Source: Chloroflexota bacterium (lineage in GTDB: Bacteria; Chloroflexota; Anaerolineae; Anaerolineales; Anaerolineaceae). Taken from it: a stretch of DNA of 64,000 nucleotides. Shown one piece after another: positions 9,117 to 18,375 of this stretch; position 1 is the first letter of the stretch, and each line of letters begins with the position of its first letter. Position numbers and translations under genes: made by a program. The notes below the pieces were generated by a model. That model was not told the DNA's origin, made no database searches, and worked only from the letters and a program-made list of their open reading frames with translations. The stretch is from assembly GCA_029265085.1 (NCBI GenBank), contig JAJUJY010000001.1, forward strand, positions 1 through 64,000. The letters are read 5' to 3'.

Positions 9117-10439
9117 CTAGTTTACGGTTCCCTCTTCTAACAAAAAGTCAATCAAAATAAACGGGGTACTTTGATACAGCTCGGCAGATTCTTGATAGGA
9201 TTGGATGATCCCGTCATCCAGGAACTGAACATCTGCCTTTAAGTTGAGCGATGCAAACGCGGCCTGCAGCTCGAAGGCAAACCTGCCAGCTTCCTCATTG
9301 CCTTCTCTCACGCCAATGATCAGGAAGTTATCGTAATTCTGAAATGCACCGCTTTCCAACAATATTTTATTTGCCCGTTCCACGTCGGGATCATATTGTG
9401 CAGCATCCTCAATTACCCAATTCCCATGAACAATACTGGGCGTGATGAAATAATCAAACCAAAGATTGTTCACAATCTCTGCCCAGGGAATTCCCGTCAA
9501 CAAGGCATCCCGGACAACGGGTTCTTCCCAGACCGGTCCAAATAATTGAACATCTACAAATCCGGCAGGCGGAGCTAGAAAGTCTGGGAACGTCAGATCT
9601 TGGTAATAGGCAATATCCTTAGCTGATTGCATCCAGACATCCAGGTTAGGATATTTTTCGATCAATGCAGGGCGCAGCACACTCCAAACCTCCATTGGCT
9701 GCGGTTCTCGGCCATATATCCCTGCAATACTGGGTGCTTCCTCGCCTGGTGCTGTAAACCATAACTGCCCTTGTTCCAAAATCTGTTCCTGGCTGGATCG
9801 TCCCGTCTGCGGATCGATCACTGCATTGACATCCACCTTTCCCTCATAGACCTGAACAATGCTGAGATTGTCTTCTGGCAGATAAATCACTGCAAACCAG
9901 GTGCCGGAAGTGGTTGCTCCAGAGCCAGGTGTCTGGATATCGATTTTGGCGGCACATTGGTTCAGTACGCCGGTCATACCGGCCGTACTGCAAACCCCCA
10001 AACCGCTTTCCGCATCCGATTTTCGGCAGGTTGACCGCTCCAAAGACGCATCTTGAAAAACAAACAACTTGAGGCATCCCTGGATGAGAACCTCCGCCTC
10101 ACCTTGTTCATCCGTGGTTACCAATCCACCAGCATTTAAGTCAACTGGATCTCCTGTCAGGATTTCTGGCAAAGGCTGGCTTGACCCCGCAAACACACCA
10201 GCTATTAATCGCCGGATTTGTGCATCAGAAGCAATCACGGCGACTGGGGTCGTTACGGTTGCTGTGATTGTTGGTCTTGGGGTAAATGTTTTGGTTGCTG
10301 CGGGGGTTACACTCGCTTCCCGGGCAACCCGTTCCGGGCGGGTTGGTTGTGCCGGACTGCAGGACGCCCCGATCAAGATGATACAAACTACAAGGGTAAA
10401 AATACGAACTGGCATCCAGCTTTTTCTTCCAGTCTTCAT
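9117..10439 (-). CDS. Lipoprotein with FecR-like domain and solute-binding-protein-like C-terminus
   Basis: I chose ATG 10439 because it has GGAG 7 nt upstream. The longer reading from 10532 overlaps the CHAT-NTPase gene and adds 31 unlikely residues. The 440-residue product has a positively charged start, a hydrophobic helix and a Cys at about position 27 (LIGASCSP, a slightly atypical lipobox). A Pro/Thr linker follows, then a beta-rich FecR-like part (about 95-230, ending GQLWFTAPGEE). Residues about 300-420 match the end of family 5 (peptide/nickel) solute-binding proteins: VRDALLTGIPWAEIV and YDPDVERANKILLESG. It is the only clearly exported product among the cluster's genes and could be an outside sensor or anchor. 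Function unknown. Confidence 0.7.
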   Translation of the reverse strand: MKTGRKSWMPVRIFTLVVCIILIGASCSPAQPTRPERVAREASVTPAATKTFTPRPTITATVTTPVAVIASDAQIRRLIAGVFAGSSQPLPEILTGDPVDLNAGGLVTTDEQGEAEVLIQGCLKLFVFQDASLERSTCRKSDAESGLGVCSTAGMTGVLNQCAAKIDIQTPGSGATTSGTWFAVIYLPEDNLSIVQVYEGKVDVNAVIDPQTGRSSQEQILEQGQLWFTAPGEEAPSIAGIYGREPQPMEVWSVLRPALIEKYPNLDVWMQSAKDIAYYQDLTFPDFLAPPAGFVDVQLFGPVWEEPVVRDALLTGIPWAEIVNNLWFDYFITPSIVHGNWVIEDAAQYDPDVERANKILLESGAFQNYDNFLIIGVREGNEEAGRFAFELQAAFASLNLKADVQFLDDGIIQSYQESAELYQSTPFILIDFLLEEGTVN

Positions 10440-10452
10440 TTCAAACTCCATT

Positions 10453-13400
10453 CTATTCGCGTGTTCGCTCAATAAATTCCTGCCAGCGCATCGACCATCT
10501 CTGACCAAATCGGCTTCCAATCTTACCGCCAAGAATCAATGCAATCCCTGCCAGACCCGCTTCGACCAGCGCCAGTACAACCGGCCAACCCGAAACCGAT
10601 TGGATCCAGGACTGCCAGGCTGTCCAGGAAAAATATTCAAACTCCACCTGAAAATAAGCAGCAGACAAAGAAATTGAAATTCCACTACCACTCTCTGGGG
10701 AGATCAAAAAAACAGCATGTGCCAAAACAAAAAGGGTAATTCCCAGGAGGATCCGCAAAAACCTGCCCCATTTTTTGAGATCGGTTCCTGAAAGCGCCAC
10801 AGCGACTCCCAAACCAGCTACAAAACCAAGCGGAATCACCAAAGGTGCACGTGCCAATGAAATTCCATTAAGAACCGCAACGATCAGGTTCATCAAACCA
10901 AAACCCAGGCTGCCCAAAACAACTTCTACTATGGTGCGGCGGTGATCCTTCCCCACATACGGTGAGTTTTGCAGCAGCATGGGTCCGGCAAATCCCATCA
11001 CCAGCCTGGTTCCTCCAACCAGCAGCAGCCCCCAATAAGAAAATAAAGCAAAAAAGATCATCCCAATATGTGATTGTGCCAGACTGCCAATGAGCAATCG
11101 TTCCAGTCCCAGGCCAATTCCGGCCCCAATTCCACCGCCTAATCCAGTCCAGAGAATTGCCCTGCGGTTTAAGAAGACGCGCCGCCAGGTTCTCCACAGG
11201 TAAATTCCCGCCTTGCCTCTGCCCGGTAATTCACCTGGCCGCTCTTGTGCAAATCCAGCGTCTGCCAGAGTACCCATTAATTCAGACCGGCGAACCATCT
11301 TGCGCAGCCCGGATTGTAGGCCATCGATCGCGCGGTCTATTCGAGCCGTGATCTCCTGCGGGCTTGCTGGAATGGTCGTAAGCGCCAGTGCAGCTGTCCT
11401 GCGGCTGACTGAATTTTGGCTGCTCGCCGCTATCCAGGCAATATCACCCACCTGCGGATCTGGTTTTATCGGCATGGCGGGATCGCTCAGGCCGAGCAGG
11501 CGTCCCGCCATTTCACGCATTGAACCACTCAATGGAGGAAGATTTGAGCCTGCGCCCTCCATCGTTTGGATCATTCCTGTGGTGATTTCTTTTTCCTTTA
11601 GTCGTGCCAACCAGGGCATGGGCGGTTCATCTTTATAAACAGCGGAACGCAATAACAATAGAAGCTTGACGGGTTTAGGGTCAAGGGAATGCCCAAATTC
11701 GACCAGCATGCGCAGCTGCTGGCGAGTAGCCAAAGCGTCATCTATATTTACAACTGCACCTTGCCGGGTTTGACTGGACAGCCACAACCGCCAGGCTCGT
11801 TCCACCTCGTCCCCGGCCTGATAGGCCAGTTCTGTTTTTTCACCCCCCAGACGAAACGCTTCATCTGCAATCATCTGGTTTGCAAAAGCGTACACATATC
11901 CATTTTCCCGGAGCTGTCGTACCAGGATTTCTGCCCGGGCAAATTGGTTCAGCAAGGAGGTAATCCGATCCAATAAATCTTCACGATGATTGGTTTCACC
12001 CAAACTGCCCATCAATTGCTCAGGCAAAATCCATCGTTCCATATCCGGCGCAGCCATCGCCGCTAAAATCGCGCGCGCCAAATCCGATTGCCCGGCAAAA
12101 TGAGTGTTGAGTTCCTCCTCCATATAGCGCACAAGAATACCGTCTGCCCCGCCAGCTTCCTTTACATACAATGTTTCATCAATCAATGGCGGGCGGCGTT
12201 CGCGTGCTTTTTGATACAGCCAGGTACAGGCAATTTGCAATTGCCCGGGATCAATCCAGGATTTCCCGTCCGTACTGTCTCGATCCGGATATATGGCGCT
12301 TAAATCAGGGACAATCTGTTCTCGCGCAAAGATTGGATTCAATGTCACTGGCCAACCCAGCACATCCAATGGATCAATAATGGCTGCAAGCGCTTCTTCG
12401 ACTGCCAAAGGAAAGACCTCAATCCAGGTCCCCGCATTTGGATTAATCAAAGATTGATATAAAGTCAATCCGGGAAGTGCATCTTTGTGAATCAAGAAAA
12501 CCAATTTCAAACGTTCACCAAGTGCTTGCACACTCCCTTTTAACATCTCCAGAATTGCTTGCTGTTCCATTGCTGGCAGGGCACAGGCATTTTCAAATTG
12601 GTCAAGCGCCAGAATGATAGTGGAGAACCTGGCAGGGTTGACTGCACGTAAAACTGTCGCTAAAGGTGCATCTCCAGCGATTTTCAAAGGGGTTGGTTTA
12701 CCATCGATTTGCAACGCCTTGCGAAACTCACTTGCCACATTCGGATAATCAGCTATACGCACAACCAGGCAGCGATCTGATTCAAGCCGTGGAGTAATAC
12801 CAGCCTGGAAAAGCGATGTAACTCCCACCCCAGTTTCACCAAACACAACGGTGATGCGATTTTCATTTATACTCCGGCAACACTCGGCAATTTTCGCTTC
12901 GCGGCCTTTGAAAAGGTCCGTATCCAGACGCTGGTAAGGAGCTAAAAATTTGTACGGCTGGCGTTGAACCGGCTTAAACCGCTGCTGCGGGACAAAAAGA
13001 ATCCCATCCGCAAGGCGCATATATAGCACTGGCACAGCCCATTGTAGATATTGGTGCTCTAAAAGACCTGTTCGTGCCCGGTTGACCGCCAGATCAACAC
13101 AACCGCTTTCCAACAAGTTTGTGTAAAAATCGACCGAGAATTGACGCGCGACCGCATTTTCCACTTTTTCCTGATTACAGATTACCGCCGGGCAGCCCGC
13201 CTGGACCAATTGAGGTCCGACCCCTTTAAAGGCATCCAGGGTGGATTGCTGCCCGCTTTCACAGGCGCCTAAAGTAATTAATTGAGGTAAGCGCACTGTT
13301 GAGGTAAATAACCGCGTTAATTCGTCAGCCAGAACACCGGCCGGTCCCCAGGTTCCATCCTCGTATTGTTTTGAGAAAATTAAATATCCGCGCTGTTCAT

Positions 13401-14073
13401 CTGCACGCCATTCACCGTGTCCGACATAATGCAACAGGTCGTAGCCACTCCCTTGTGCCAAATGATCGGAGAGCTGCTGAGCAGATATGGCGCCCGCCAG
13501 CACTTCCATTTCAATTTGCCCGGGGAAATGATCCAGCACAGCTTGAATCGCTTGCTGCTCATTGGCAACATCGACATACAGGTTGCTGCCGGCCGGAAAT
13601 GGACTGCTGATGACCAGCAAAAGTTTTAATGGTCCCACAGGAAGAGCTACCCCCCAGGGTTGGCCGGTCTGTAAAAACCTTGAAAATACCACAGCCGGTG
13701 AAACCGCCAATGGAATCCACTGGCTGCCCTGCGGAAAATACAGCCTCTCCCACGGCAGCCGGTGCAAGGCAGGCAAAGCAGGGTCAATTTGCAGCGCAAA
13801 ACGCAGCCCTCGACCGCGAGAAGCCTGTAGAGCTGCGCTAAACTGATTGGATAGTGTCCCTGGAAACAGCGCTTCAAAGATTGCCTGGCCGTATGTTTTT
13901 CCAGCATCTTCCCAATCCCACGGAAGGTTCGCCAACCGGTTTTCCAGTGCAGCAATATCCAGCTCACCCACACTCCCACTGCCATCTGGGAGAGTCAGGC
14001 GAATCCGGCAAGGCTGGTTGGCTCCTTGCGAAAAAACCTCTACCAGGAGGGGATCAGGCACATATCCAGACAT
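10453..14073 (-). CDS. CHAT protease - STAND-like NTPase - membrane protein with altered Walker A
   Basis: A 1206-residue multidomain protein. Residues 1-145 are the beta-rich domain shared with the other CHAT protein. Residues 150-360 are the CHAT protease, with H219 in HYVGHGEW and C271 in LGACESGQQ. Residues 375-640 resemble a novel-STAND NTPase: P-loop region VFGETGVGVTS (410-420) followed by LFQAGITPRL, and Walker B LALDQFENA (D491, E494). The P-loop Lys is Val at 418 (codon GTT), so nucleotide binding is doubtful. Residues about 640-960 are helical. About 965-1190 hold some six hydrophobic segments, ending in a basic cytoplasmic tail. STAND proteins normally couple ligand sensing to oligomerisation. 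Here that would place a protease at the membrane. The gene touches the lipoprotein gene on one side and is 21 bp from the small membrane protein gene on the other. Confidence 0.8.
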   Translation of the reverse strand: MSGYVPDPLLVEVFSQGANQPCRIRLTLPDGSGSVGELDIAALENRLANLPWDWEDAGKTYGQAIFEALFPGTLSNQFSAALQASRGRGLRFALQIDPALPALHRLPWERLYFPQGSQWIPLAVSPAVVFSRFLQTGQPWGVALPVGPLKLLLVISSPFPAGSNLYVDVANEQQAIQAVLDHFPGQIEMEVLAGAISAQQLSDHLAQGSGYDLLHYVGHGEWRADEQRGYLIFSKQYEDGTWGPAGVLADELTRLFTSTVRLPQLITLGACESGQQSTLDAFKGVGPQLVQAGCPAVICNQEKVENAVARQFSVDFYTNLLESGCVDLAVNRARTGLLEHQYLQWAVPVLYMRLADGILFVPQQRFKPVQRQPYKFLAPYQRLDTDLFKGREAKIAECCRSINENRITVVFGETGVGVTSLFQAGITPRLESDRCLVVRIADYPNVASEFRKALQIDGKPTPLKIAGDAPLATVLRAVNPARFSTIILALDQFENACALPAMEQQAILEMLKGSVQALGERLKLVFLIHKDALPGLTLYQSLINPNAGTWIEVFPLAVEEALAAIIDPLDVLGWPVTLNPIFAREQIVPDLSAIYPDRDSTDGKSWIDPGQLQIACTWLYQKARERRPPLIDETLYVKEAGGADGILVRYMEEELNTHFAGQSDLARAILAAMAAPDMERWILPEQLMGSLGETNHREDLLDRITSLLNQFARAEILVRQLRENGYVYAFANQMIADEAFRLGGEKTELAYQAGDEVERAWRLWLSSQTRQGAVVNIDDALATRQQLRMLVEFGHSLDPKPVKLLLLLRSAVYKDEPPMPWLARLKEKEITTGMIQTMEGAGSNLPPLSGSMREMAGRLLGLSDPAMPIKPDPQVGDIAWIAASSQNSVSRRTAALALTTIPASPQEITARIDRAIDGLQSGLRKMVRRSELMGTLADAGFAQERPGELPGRGKAGIYLWRTWRRVFLNRRAILWTGLGGGIGAGIGLGLERLLIGSLAQSHIGMIFFALFSYWGLLLVGGTRLVMGFAGPMLLQNSPYVGKDHRRTIVEVVLGSLGFGLMNLIVAVLNGISLARAPLVIPLGFVAGLGVAVALSGTDLKKWGRFLRILLGITLFVLAHAVFLISPESGSGISISLSAAYFQVEFEYFSWTAWQSWIQSVSGWPVVLALVEAGLAGIALILGGKIGSRFGQRWSMRWQEFIERTRE

Positions 14074-14094
14074 GGCAGTGCTATTCAGATCAAA

Positions 14095-14436
14095 TCAGCG
14101 CCCAGCCAAAAAATCAATCAATCCGGGTTTATGTCTCTCTCCAGGTGCGAAAGATACACTCGTCGAACTGGCTGGTTTAATGGGTACAACCGAGGCAAAT
14201 CCTTTCAAGATCAGCGGTGCGGTGATCCCTACATTGATAGCCAGCCAGGGATTATCTGGCTGTACCCCTTGTATAATCACCAGCCCGCCCCCAGCAAGGA
14301 TCATCAACAGTGTGACCACCCAATAGAAAGGACTTCGCAGATATTCCGGCAAATTCGGTGATTCGCGCATAGAATACCATTTGAGCAGCTCCCCCAATAA
14401 ACCGCCAACGACACCAAGTAAAAAACTAATACCCAT
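14095..14436 (-). CDS. Small membrane protein of the CHAT/peptidase cluster
   Basis: A 113-residue protein with three predicted hydrophobic stretches, at about 1-17, 36-55 and 63-80. The last 30 residues are polar and end in GLIDFLAGR. The ATG at 14436 has GGAG 8 nt upstream. It lies 21 bp upstream of the CHAT-NTPase gene, so the two are probably translated together. The size and layout recall holin-like or STAND-partner membrane proteins, but I recognise no family and this is only a guess. Confidence 0.6.
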   Translation of the reverse strand: MGISFLLGVVGGLLGELLKWYSMRESPNLPEYLRSPFYWVVTLLMILAGGGLVIIQGVQPDNPWLAINVGITAPLILKGFASVVPIKPASSTSVSFAPGERHKPGLIDFLAGR

Positions 14437-14520
14437 TGAACATACTCCTTTGGACCAAAACTATGACGGAAATTTCAGGCTGCAATGAGTGTTCAGGGCA
14501 GAATGACAATAGATGAAGCA

Positions 14521-15825
14521 CTAGAAGGCAAAATATAAATTTTTCAAATCATGTTCACTGACAATGCCGGTTTCAATTTTGGCGCGCAGGTCTTCCGCCT
14601 GCACATCCACCGGAACTGACACAGATGGCTCAAAAAAGAAAGGTTTAGGCGGTGGTAAGGTTTCTGGCAGTTTACAATCACCTGTATTGATCAAGTCCAG
14701 GGTTGCCTGAATAACCGACTTATTTCCTGGCAGATCACGATGATTCACCTGGGTGTAATATACCTTTGCTCCGGGTAACTCAGCGGACCACAACGGCACA
14801 GTGCCATCCCCAGAATCCGCCCCATTTGAACTTCTTAAAACCTCTAATTTGGGGACATCGCGATCAAAACCCAGTTTTGCGCCAAGCACAGTCTCAATGT
14901 TTCCACCTGCAATGACATTAACCGGCACCTGTGGATCTGATGCAGCCAGGGCAAGGTGCAGTTTTTTTGCGCCATCCAAATATTTCTGCTGGATATTTGG
15001 CATCCGCCAGGCCATTGCATCATATAAATCAAAATCTGCAGGGTAGTCGCGGCCGGAAGGGAAGCATTCGACCGGAGAGGGCAAGAGCTGGTACACGCTT
15101 GGCAAGCAGTACACCAGGCTGCGCATCTCATTCTGGTCATTCAGTTTATCCACTGTCGCCATCATCGAATTTCCGTTGATCAGATTATCAATAGCACTGG
15201 CCGCGCCAAAATTCGGTGTGCCGTGCATGATCAACCTGCGAACATGCTGCTCGGCGTGTTTTGGGTGGCGAGCCATATATGTACGGGAAACTAACCCTCC
15301 CATACTATGTGCAACCAGGTTAAATTTACAATCCGGATCTCCATCCGACCAGCGATCCAGTGCATTTTTCAATATATCGGCATTGTATTCAATCGGCCGG
15401 CGCCAATCATACGGAAATTCATGCAAATGTGCCTGGCGGTTAATCTGCAACGCGATTTTCAAATAGGTCATTTTTTCAAGACCCATTGGCACACATTCCA
15501 CATCAGGAGATTCATCTCCATCCCCGCTGCTATTTAAGCGTAAATATCGAGCATTACCTTGTAAAAACAACAATGGATTGATCCACAGCAAAGTGGTTAC
15601 GCCGCGAATACTCGCCAACAGCGATCCCATAATTCCCGGTAACAGGACTACATGCTCGCGAGACCCCGTGAAGGGTGGTGCAAAGGAGACTTTTTGAATT
15701 TCCGCAATGGTGTCTGTGCCAACCAACTGAGCTACCGTATCCAAATCCTCACCGCGCAAAATTTGATCTTCGATTTCGGTTAAAGACAAGGTTGACCAGC
15801 GCTGCAATAATTCGTTGGTATTCAA
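14521..15825 (-). CDS. LCAT-like alpha/beta-hydrolase (lipase/acyltransferase)
   Basis: An alpha/beta-hydrolase close to the lecithin:cholesterol acyltransferase/phospholipase group. It has the oxyanion strand LLPGIMGS (61-68), an EFPYDWRRP motif typical of LCAT relatives, nucleophile S174 in VAHSMGGLVSRTY, a GDGTVPLWSAELPG segment carrying the likely Asp, and a late VNHRDLPG His. The family cleaves or transfers acyl chains of phospholipids and related lipids. There is no signal peptide, and about 50 helical residues precede the fold. The start is TTG at 15825, chosen because AAGGAG sits 7 nt upstream. A candidate promoter lies at 15934-15962, so this may be the first gene of the main operon. 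Confidence 0.8.
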   Translation of the reverse strand: MNTNELLQRWSTLSLTEIEDQILRGEDLDTVAQLVGTDTIAEIQKVSFAPPFTGSREHVVLLPGIMGSLLASIRGVTTLLWINPLLFLQGNARYLRLNSSGDGDESPDVECVPMGLEKMTYLKIALQINRQAHLHEFPYDWRRPIEYNADILKNALDRWSDGDPDCKFNLVAHSMGGLVSRTYMARHPKHAEQHVRRLIMHGTPNFGAASAIDNLINGNSMMATVDKLNDQNEMRSLVYCLPSVYQLLPSPVECFPSGRDYPADFDLYDAMAWRMPNIQQKYLDGAKKLHLALAASDPQVPVNVIAGGNIETVLGAKLGFDRDVPKLEVLRSSNGADSGDGTVPLWSAELPGAKVYYTQVNHRDLPGNKSVIQATLDLINTGDCKLPETLPPPKPFFFEPSVSVPVDVQAEDLRAKIETGIVSEHDLKNLYFAF

Positions 15826-15933
15826 AATTACGCTCCTTTCACCAGATCACGCTGGAAGGAAAAATAAATTATTGATTATGGGAAAAATCAGGGGTGACAA
15901 ACAAATAATTCAACATTGTTTATCTTATTTATA

Positions 15934-15962
15934 AATATAGCACCAAGCCAGGATGATTACAA
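15934..15962 (-). promoter_or_regulatory. Candidate sigma70-type promoter for the lipase/CHAT/peptidase operon
   Basis: On the minus strand there is a TTGTAA -35 element, a 17 bp spacer and a TATATT -10 element, about 110 bp upstream of the TTG start. The region between the SH3/M23 gene and the lipase gene (231 bp) is the largest gap in the cluster. Confidence 0.4.
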
Positions 15963-16056
15963 CAGTTAAGTTGGATTGCTGGCTCATTTTGTAAAAAAAG
16001 AATGTGTACGCGCTGCACGCACACACATCACGAGAAAGCGATACGTGCAATAGGAT

Positions 16057-18180
16057 TTAAACCACCTGCCTTAAGTACCAGGCTGCCACCCAGCCCCGCT
16101 CTCCACTGGATTTTTCAAGATATATCCACTGGTCCATTTTCCCGATTTTTTGGCGGGCTGAAGCCAGATCTGGTTCCAATACCCTGGCAATTTCGTTGGC
16201 AAATAACCCGCTGACCCTGGGGGAATTGCTGCTCGGTTGTGCACGCATATTTACATCAGCGGTTGCGGCGGCCTTTAGCGAGGTTATCGCTGCCGGCGGA
16301 GGAGTTACGGGCTGGGCAGGTTCAGTCAGCTGCACCAACCAGGCAGCCACGTATCCGGTAAAACGGTCTTTGGTTCGGACATTAAGCCATGCATCCGGCT
16401 GGCCGATTTTCGACAAAATCACATCTTTTTCACCCAACACAATTAATCCATCTACGCTGGTCGCTACGGTCAAGATATTTCCATCCAGCACAGGGCGGGC
16501 ACGCACGTTAACCATCTGCATGGGATAAACTTTTATCCCGCTGTCAGGCGCAGTTTGACCCGTAAGATGCACCAACCATGCAGCGACAAATCCACGCAAG
16601 CCCTTTTCGGTTTGTACCTGCAGCCATTCATTCATCTTACCAATTTTTCCACGGGCCAGATTTGCATCACCCAACACACTTAATGGATCGCTCAAGGTTA
16701 ATGCTGCCAGCAAATCAAAACCGGTTCCTGGTCCAGAACGCAGATTGACCTGATCAAACGGATAAACCACCAGTCCGCTCGGTGGAAAAGCCTGTTCTGT
16801 GGATTGTACAAACCATGCAGCCACAAATCCCGCCTGTCCGCTGGCAGAACGAACCTGCAGCCATTGATCTTGTTTGCCAATTTTGGAGCGTACATCATCT
16901 GCACCACCCAGAACTTCCAGCGTTTCTCCAGCCGGCAGCCCTGCAATAATTCGCGCCGTTGTTGACGGGCTGGCGCGCAGGTTGAGTTCCATCATTGTAA
17001 AAACCCTAATCCCGCTCGGAGGAGGCAACGGGGTAACCGGTTCTGGCTCTTCCTCCAGGCTGTCCTGCAAATACGGCCAGGGATCCACAATACCCGCTGG
17101 ATATCCTTGTGTTTTTGCCCCATCAATTTTCAAAGTCAGGTGCAGGTGTGAGCCAAAGGAATTGCCCGTATTATCTGCCTTGCCAATCAACTCCCCTGCA
17201 GAGACCATCTGCCCTTTATTAACAAGCAATTCTGAAAGATGTCCGTAGATCGTGAATACCGTCTTTCCACCCAGGAGATGTTTCAACCGGATCTGGCGGC
17301 CATATGGATGGTTTGATGGAAAATCCGCTTGCACCACTTCGCCGTCTGCCGCCGCATAAATATTTGCACCGTTTAAAGCGTACAAATCTACCCCCTCATG
17401 GCCTGGCAGGCCAAATGGTTTGTAAGATTCCGGGTTTTCCCCAAAGTATTGATTGACCCGGCGGCTGTCCACTGGCCAGTGCAGCTTAAAAGGAACAGGA
17501 GTCAGGTCAAAAGAAACTGGTTTTTTGCGCTTCGGCTGGCCTGGTGATGGTTTCCGTGCTTTGTATGGAACAACAAATATACCCAACAACGCTTCACCAG
17601 ACGCAAGCGTTGCCTGAAAACCTGTATCGAACAACGCGAAAGTCAATTGGGATTCTTTACGAGGATGATTTGGATCATAGATCGTCAACTTCCAGAGCTG
17701 GTCAATTTCATTTACTTCATATCCCGCTGCCACCACCATTTGAATTGGCTTATCATCTCTGACTGGATGATCCGGCATGATTGCCAACACGACCGGTTGC
17801 CCCTTATCCAGCATCCGGCGCAGCCTGGGGATTTCATAACGCCGCATCGCAAAGATGCGGTCTTTTGCTTCCAACCATCGCCATTCAATCAATTTCGCCA
17901 CCGAGGGAGCTTTTAAACTTTCCAGATGGCGTTCACAAAGATAGACCACCACCCCATGATCCAGCTTTTGCGGCTCGGTCTCGTTTGGTAATTGCAGCCC
18001 GGCATAAAAATAATCTAACACCCCAAAACACATGCCGCCGCACAGCCCATCGCTCAATGCGTTGATATCGAGCAGCCCCCCTGATGGGAGTGGATATTGG
18101 ACAGGAAGCTGTACAGAAAAATCATTTCGAAACGCAAACCCATGAATCGAAGGAGAGAAGCGAGTCATTACCGCGGTCAC
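16057..18180 (-). CDS. M23 (LytM) endopeptidase with N-terminal cysteine-peptidase-like domain and four SH3b repeats
   Basis: Residues 1-205 resemble papain-fold C39-like domains: GLCGGMCFG (C47, C51) and a YDPNHP strand (168-173). The His expected before VVAAGYE is not obvious (PIQMVVAAGYE), so this part may be inactive. Residues 230-372 are a complete M23 zinc metallopeptidase, with H261/D265 in HEGVD, H314 in YGHLS and the HxH pair H345/H347. Such domains cut peptidoglycan cross-bridges. Four bacterial SH3 repeats follow from about 390 to the end, each with an N(L/V/M)R(A/S) strand and a W(L/I).(V/L) strand, and usually bind cell wall. No signal peptide is visible, which is odd for a wall hydrolase. 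The start is GTG at 18180 with AGGAGG 6 nt upstream. Confidence 0.82.
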   Translation of the reverse strand: MTAVMTRFSPSIHGFAFRNDFSVQLPVQYPLPSGGLLDINALSDGLCGGMCFGVLDYFYAGLQLPNETEPQKLDHGVVVYLCERHLESLKAPSVAKLIEWRWLEAKDRIFAMRRYEIPRLRRMLDKGQPVVLAIMPDHPVRDDKPIQMVVAAGYEVNEIDQLWKLTIYDPNHPRKESQLTFALFDTGFQATLASGEALLGIFVVPYKARKPSPGQPKRKKPVSFDLTPVPFKLHWPVDSRRVNQYFGENPESYKPFGLPGHEGVDLYALNGANIYAAADGEVVQADFPSNHPYGRQIRLKHLLGGKTVFTIYGHLSELLVNKGQMVSAGELIGKADNTGNSFGSHLHLTLKIDGAKTQGYPAGIVDPWPYLQDSLEEEPEPVTPLPPPSGIRVFTMMELNLRASPSTTARIIAGLPAGETLEVLGGADDVRSKIGKQDQWLQVRSASGQAGFVAAWFVQSTEQAFPPSGLVVYPFDQVNLRSGPGTGFDLLAALTLSDPLSVLGDANLARGKIGKMNEWLQVQTEKGLRGFVAAWLVHLTGQTAPDSGIKVYPMQMVNVRARPVLDGNILTVATSVDGLIVLGEKDVILSKIGQPDAWLNVRTKDRFTGYVAAWLVQLTEPAQPVTPPPAAITSLKAAATADVNMRAQPSSNSPRVSGLFANEIARVLEPDLASARQKIGKMDQWIYLEKSSGERGWVAAWYLRQVV

Positions 18181-18240
18181 TACACACCTCCTGAATGACG
18201 ATTAAACCAGTTTGACCGGACCATTCGCGGGAACCATCCG

Positions 18241-18257
18241 CTATATTCATTATATAG
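18241..18257 (-). promoter_or_regulatory. Possible -10 element with overlapping inverted repeat upstream of the M23 gene
   Basis: The minus strand reads TATAAT at 18249-18254 inside an inverted repeat CTATAT-N5-ATATAG. No good -35 stands at the usual distance; a TTGACC lies too far (24 bp). It is a weak candidate promoter about 60 bp upstream of the GTG start. Confidence 0.3.
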
Positions 18258-18375
18258 AGTCCGGCGCAATTCATACCCGGTCAATTTCGGACAAATCAGA
18301 CTGGTTTTATGTATTCGTAACCACGATGTGCTGAACCCACCTTAAATTTTCCCGCACATTAATCAATGCGAAAAG

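Noticed and set aside
10440..10532. Longer N-terminus of the FecR-like lipoprotein
   Set aside because: It lies within the end of the CHAT-NTPase gene and would hide the lipoprotein signal; the ATG at 10439 has a proper ribosome-binding site.
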